Assembly (NCBI GenBank): GCA_021786215.1
Contig: JAJYNT010000021.1
Span: forward strand, 1 to 9,693
Origin: Chloroflexota bacterium
GTDB lineage: Bacteria > Chloroflexota > UBA6077
Direction: 5' to 3'
DNA: 9,693 nucleotides
The notes under the pieces are model-generated. The model was given only the letters and a program-made list of their open reading frames with translations, had not been told where the DNA came from and did no database searches. The first letter of the stretch is position 1. The number at the start of each line of letters is the position of its first letter. The position numbers and the translations under genes were made by a program. Positions 7,297-9,693 of this stretch are shown here, one piece after another.

Positions 7297-7325
7297 TTGA
7301 CTCGCGCCTTGTCGGGCGGTACAAA
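7297..7325 (+). promoter_or_regulatory. Sigma-70-type promoter for the 2-hydroxyacid dehydrogenase
   Basis: TTGACT (7297-7302) and TACAAA (7320-7325) are separated by exactly 17 bases, matching the -35 consensus at five of six positions and the -10 at four of six. Transcription would start near 7332, giving a leader of about 29 bases. GGAGGT (7350-7355) is 5 bases before the ATG at 7361. This is the best promoter match I found in the window. Confidence 0.5.
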
Positions 7326-7328
7326 GTG

Positions 7329-7338
7329 GGACATGTCC
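7329..7338. promoter_or_regulatory. Palindrome GGACATGTCC over the predicted transcription start (candidate operator)
   Basis: A perfect 10-base palindrome begins 3 bases after the -10 element and covers the expected start site, a common place for a repressor to bind. A second perfect palindrome, GGTATACC (7353-7360), overlaps the ribosome binding site and abuts the ATG. No regulator gene lies nearby. The operator role is inferred from symmetry and position only. Confidence 0.3.
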
Positions 7339-7360
7339 GTTTGCAGTATGGAGGTATACC

Positions 7361-8350
7361 ATGCGTATCGTGGTTCCCGACGATTTCCCGTCGGTCTACC
7401 AGGGACAGACCGAGTTGGAGCGGCTCGCTCCATACGGGGAGGTGGTGCTGTACGGGGCCAGGGCAGCCGGCAGGCAGGAGTTGATCGATCGGCTGCGAGG
7501 CGCGGCCGCGGTGATCAACGTCCGGGCCTACACTCGCTTTGATGCCGAGTTGCTGGCTGCGCTGCCGGAGTTGCGGACCATTGCCATCCTGGGCACCGGG
7601 ACCGACAACGTGGATCTCGATGCGGCGACCAAGCACGGGGTGGTGGTGACCAATACCCCGGGTGCCTCCACCGTCTCGGTGGCCGAACTGACCTTCGCGT
7701 TGATGCTGGCAGCGGCGCGGCACGTGGCGTCGGCGGATCGGGCGGTCCGGGCGGGCAGCTGGCGCCACGTGGAGGGGGTCGAGTTGCGGGGCAAGACCCT
7801 CGGGATCGTGGGGCTGGGGGCTATCGGCCAGGAGGTGGCCTCCATGGCGCGGGCCTTCGGGATGAAGGTGGTGGCCTGGAGCCTGACTCCCGACCCGGAG
7901 CGTGCCCGGCGGGTGGGGGCGACCCTGGTGGGCCTGGAGGAACTGCTCTCCGTCTCCGACGTCGTCTCCCTGCACCTGCGGGCTTCCGCAAAGACGGCGG
8001 GCTTCATCGGCGCCGGGGAGCTGGCCACGATGAAGCCTGGGGCGATCCTGGTGAACACGGCCCGGGGGGCGCTGGTTGACGAGAAGTCGTTGGTGGAGGC
8101 CCTAACGTCGGGGCAGTTGGGGGCGGCAGGATTGGACGCATTCGTCCAGGAACCGCTGCCTGCCGATAGCCCATTGGTGAGGCTGGAGAACGTCGTGTTG
8201 AGTCCCCACACGGGCTGGGTCACCGCCGAAGCCTCGAGTCGGCTGCGGCGGATGCCCGTGGACAACCTGATCGCCTTTTTCGAGGGCCGGCCAGTAAACG
8301 TGGTGAACCCCAAGGTGCTAGTGCTCGGCCACACTGGTTCCGATGTGTAG
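7361..8350 (+). CDS. D-isomer-specific 2-hydroxyacid dehydrogenase (phosphoglycerate dehydrogenase-like)
   Basis: NAD(P)-dependent oxidoreductase of 329 residues acting on a 2-hydroxy or 2-keto acid. The catalytic triad is present: Arg235 (NTARGALVD), Glu264 (FVQEPLP) and His283 (SPHTGW). The cofactor site is TLGIVGLGAIGQEVA (146-160). After the second strand the sequence reads VVAWSLTPDPERA, with Ser174 where NAD-specific members often have Asp, so cofactor preference is uncertain. The substrate-domain loop ILGTGTDNVD (76-85) is typical of the SerA/hydroxypyruvate reductase group. The protein stops after the catalytic core; full-length SerA usually adds ACT or other regulatory domains. It therefore could be a short SerA, a glyoxylate/hydroxypyruvate reductase or another family member. 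It has its own promoter and a good ribosome site, and is separated from both neighbours. Confidence 0.9.
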   Translation: MRIVVPDDFPSVYQGQTELERLAPYGEVVLYGARAAGRQELIDRLRGAAAVINVRAYTRFDAELLAALPELRTIAILGTGTDNVDLDAATKHGVVVTNTPGASTVSVAELTFALMLAAARHVASADRAVRAGSWRHVEGVELRGKTLGIVGLGAIGQEVASMARAFGMKVVAWSLTPDPERARRVGATLVGLEELLSVSDVVSLHLRASAKTAGFIGAGELATMKPGAILVNTARGALVDEKSLVEALTSGQLGAAGLDAFVQEPLPADSPLVRLENVVLSPHTGWVTAEASSRLRRMPVDNLIAFFEGRPVNVVNPKVLVLGHTGSDV

Positions 8351-8574
8351 GGCACGTGGCGCGAGCGAGCACAGCGCCATGGCTCTGCCCCGCCACCCGG
8401 TGATCAGGCGGCGAGGGGGCGGCGGCGCACAGGGCGCCGCCCTACATTTCAGGATCACTGTGGCGGTGTACTAAGGCAGCCTGCGCAACCTTCACCAGGG
8501 AGAAGACTAACAGGCGGCTCGGTGCCCTCCGTGTCTCGGTGCTCCCCATTCTGTTGGCAGAAGGAGTTGAAGCC
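8351..8574. repeat. Intergenic region with two repeat-like elements
   Basis: This 224-base gap has no supported gene. First element: GGCGGCGC (8421-8428) pairs with GCGCCGCC (8434-8441) over a 5-base loop, followed by CTACA, a layout familiar from dispersed GC-rich palindromes. It may also slow transcription after the dehydrogenase gene, but no T-run follows. Second element: CTCGGTGC occurs twice (8518-8525 and 8535-8542) around CCTCCGTGT, similar to the 'ctccgtgtctctgtg' repeats scattered in many bacterial genomes. I see no convincing promoter; TTTCAG (8447-8452) and TACTAA (8469-8474) are weak matches. AAGGAG at 8561-8566 is the ribosome site of the next gene. Confidence 0.55.
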
Positions 8575-9534
8575 GTGGAGATACCAACCTTTAGAGATGT
8601 GCTGAAGGCCCAGCGGCAGATCCGGCCCTACCTGGCTAGGACCCCACTGCACCGCTACCCGGCATTGGACCAGCTGATGGGCACGGAGCTGTACGTCAAG
8701 CAGGAGAACTATCAGCCGGTTGGCGCTTTCAAGGTCCGCGGAGGCATCAACCTGGTTTCGCAACTCAGCCCAGAGGAGCGGAGGAAAGGTGTCATCGCCG
8801 TGTCCACCGGCAACCATGGGCAATCGGTGGCCTACGCTGCCCGACTCTTTGGCGTCCAGGCGCGGATCGTGGTGCCCGAGAGGGCGAATCCGGGGAAGGT
8901 GGCCGCGATGCAGGGCATGGGGGCTGAGGTGATCTTCCACGGTGCCAACTTCGACGAGGCCCGGTTGCACTGCGAGACCCTGGCCCGGGAGCAGGGCTGT
9001 CGCTACATCCACTCCGGCGACGAGCCATTGTTGATAGCGGGGGTGGCTACCGAGATCCTGGAGATGCTGGAGGAGGAACCCGGCCTGGAGGTGATCTTCG
9101 TTCCCATTGGGGGTGGTAGCGGCGCCGCGGGTGCCTGCCTGGTGGCGAAGGCCGTCGATCCCTCTATCCGGGTGATCGGTGTCTCCTCGGAGGCCTCGCC
9201 GGCCGCCTATCGGTCCTGGCGCCAGGGGAAGCCGGTGGAGGCTCCCAACCGCACCATCGCCGAGGGTCTGGCCACCGGCGCCGGCTTCGCCCTACCCCAG
9301 GCGATCCTCCACGAGGGTCTGGCCGACTACCTGCTGGTGAAGGACGAGGAGATCCTGCAGGCCATAGTATGGATGCTCGAAAGAGCCCACACTCTTGCCG
9401 AGGGAGCCGGAGCCGCGGCCCTGGCCGGGGCCTACCGTCTCAAGGAGGAGTTGCGGGGCAAGAAGGTCGGGGTGGTGTGCTCGGGTGGCAACATCTCCAT
9501 GGAGCAGTTGAGGCAAGTCCTCTCCGCGCGGTAG
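8575..9534 (+). CDS. Threonine/serine dehydratase, PLP-dependent fold type II, no ACT domain
   Basis: Converts threonine or serine to the 2-keto acid and ammonia. The 319 residues match the short catabolic type; biosynthetic IlvA has an extra C-terminal regulatory domain that is absent here. The PLP lysine is K53 in ENYQPVGAFKVRGG, where VGAF replaces the usual TGSF. Other marks are STGNHGQSVAYAA (77-89), the phosphate-binding loop PIGGGSGAAG (177-186) and VCSGGNIS (301-308). GTG 8575 is chosen because AAGGAG (8561-8566) lies 8 bases upstream; the in-frame GTG at 8539 falls within repeat-like DNA and adds residues with no family match. Related enzymes with other substrates (serine racemase, hydroxyectoine-linked EutB, 3-hydroxyaspartate dehydratase) cannot be excluded, so no symbol is given. 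Confidence 0.9.
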   Translation: MEIPTFRDVLKAQRQIRPYLARTPLHRYPALDQLMGTELYVKQENYQPVGAFKVRGGINLVSQLSPEERRKGVIAVSTGNHGQSVAYAARLFGVQARIVVPERANPGKVAAMQGMGAEVIFHGANFDEARLHCETLAREQGCRYIHSGDEPLLIAGVATEILEMLEEEPGLEVIFVPIGGGSGAAGACLVAKAVDPSIRVIGVSSEASPAAYRSWRQGKPVEAPNRTIAEGLATGAGFALPQAILHEGLADYLLVKDEEILQAIVWMLERAHTLAEGAGAAALAGAYRLKEELRGKKVGVVCSGGNISMEQLRQVLSAR

Positions 9535-9542
9535 TGGCCTGG

Positions 9543-9567
9543 CCCCCCGCTTTCGCGGGGGTGACGA
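9543..9567. repeat. Dispersed palindrome of the CCCGC-TTTC-GCGGG type
   Basis: CCCCCGC (9544-9550) pairs perfectly with GCGGGGG (9555-9561) over TTTC and is followed by TGACGAAG. This hairpin and its tail are a common REP-like sequence in bacterial genomes, recognisable when mistranslated as PAFAGVTKK. It starts 9 bases after the dehydratase stop and could form the 3' end of that transcript, but no T-run follows. Confidence 0.6.
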
Positions 9568-9596
9568 AGAAGAGACTATCTGGGGTCAGCTGCTTA

Positions 9597-9693
9597 GAGC
9601 CTATCCGATAACCTTGGCAGCCCGAAAGGTGATATAGGCGCAAGCGAAATGGAGCATTGCCAGGTAGTTCTCGACATCCTTTTCCCACCGGAT
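9597..9693 (-). mobile_element. End of an IS5-like insertion sequence, continuing past the right edge
   Basis: The terminal sequence GAGCCTATCCGATAACC begins at 9597 and carries the transposase stop codon within it, as in several IS5-family groups. The base pair TA (9595-9596) just outside would fit a TA-type target duplication. The other end is not in the window, so the inverted repeat and the duplication cannot be confirmed. Confidence 0.6.
9601..9693 (-). CDS. IS5-family transposase, C-terminal 30 codons only
   Basis: Read on the minus strand from the right edge, the frame gives IRWEKDVENYLAMLHFACAY followed by ITFRAAKVIG and a TAG stop at 9603-9601. The pattern RWEK..ENYLAMLHFACA.I..RAA is the typical C-terminus of IS5-like DDE transposases. 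The catalytic domain lies outside the window, so whether the gene is intact is unknown. Confidence 0.7.
   Translation of the reverse strand: MRWEKDVENYLAMLHFACAYITFRAAKVIG

Noticed and set aside
7229..8355. Two long minus-strand open frames (248 and 275 codons) opposite the 2-hydroxyacid dehydrogenase
   Set aside because: They overlap each other and a gene with an intact catalytic triad, and show no recognisable domain.
9369..9611. Plus-strand open frame of 80 codons across the dehydratase 3' end
   Set aside because: It is out of frame with the dehydratase and ends in PAFAGVTKK, a familiar mistranslation of a palindromic repeat.
1..9693. CRISPR array, tRNA, rRNA or riboswitch
   Set aside because: No regularly spaced repeats, cloverleaf or known riboswitch core was recognised on reading; I could not run a covariance search.

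Overview
The window looks like a high-GC bacterial chromosome segment with every complete gene on the plus strand. Several features suggest Chloroflexota (Dehalococcoidia or Thermomicrobia-like): the quinone genes are of the menaquinone type, one lipoprotein has a Thr-Pro linker and a probable DUF5666 domain, GTG starts are common, and dispersed GC-rich palindromes are frequent. This placement is an inference; no rRNA or marker gene is present to settle it.

Positions 1-6655 hold a tightly packed run, probably one operon. It starts with three genes for late quinone assembly: a UbiD-family decarboxylase (mqnL-like, cut by the left edge), a UbiA-family prenyltransferase (mqnP-like) and the flavin prenyltransferase UbiX, which makes the prenylated FMN that UbiD needs. 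They overlap by 1 and 8 bases. A complete ABC importer of the NitT/TauT/SsuABC type follows directly: a lipoprotein binding protein whose start overlaps the ubiX stop by 4 bases, then an ATPase and a permease. The permease overlaps the quinone C-methyltransferase UbiE/MenG. A short-chain dehydrogenase follows after a 33-base gap that can fold over its ribosome binding site. The prenyltransferase, decarboxylase and methyltransferase would together turn a carboxylated dihydroxynaphthalene (1,4-dihydroxy-6-naphthoate in the futalosine route) into menaquinone. No mqnA-E gene lies in the window, so the futalosine assignment is inferred. The importer in the middle of the quinone genes is the main puzzle, since its cargo is unknown.

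Positions 6656-9534 hold three separately spaced genes: a small DUF5666-like lipoprotein, a D-2-hydroxyacid dehydrogenase resembling phosphoglycerate dehydrogenase, and a short threonine/serine dehydratase without an ACT domain. The dehydrogenase has the clearest promoter in the window, with a perfect palindrome over the expected transcription start.

Repeats are a theme. A palindromic element of the kind normally found between genes sits in frame inside the UbiD-like gene (772-840). Two other repeat-like pieces fill the gap at 8351-8574, and a fourth palindrome follows the dehydratase (9543-9567). The right edge enters an IS5-like insertion sequence on the minus strand; only the last 30 codons of its transposase and one end are visible.
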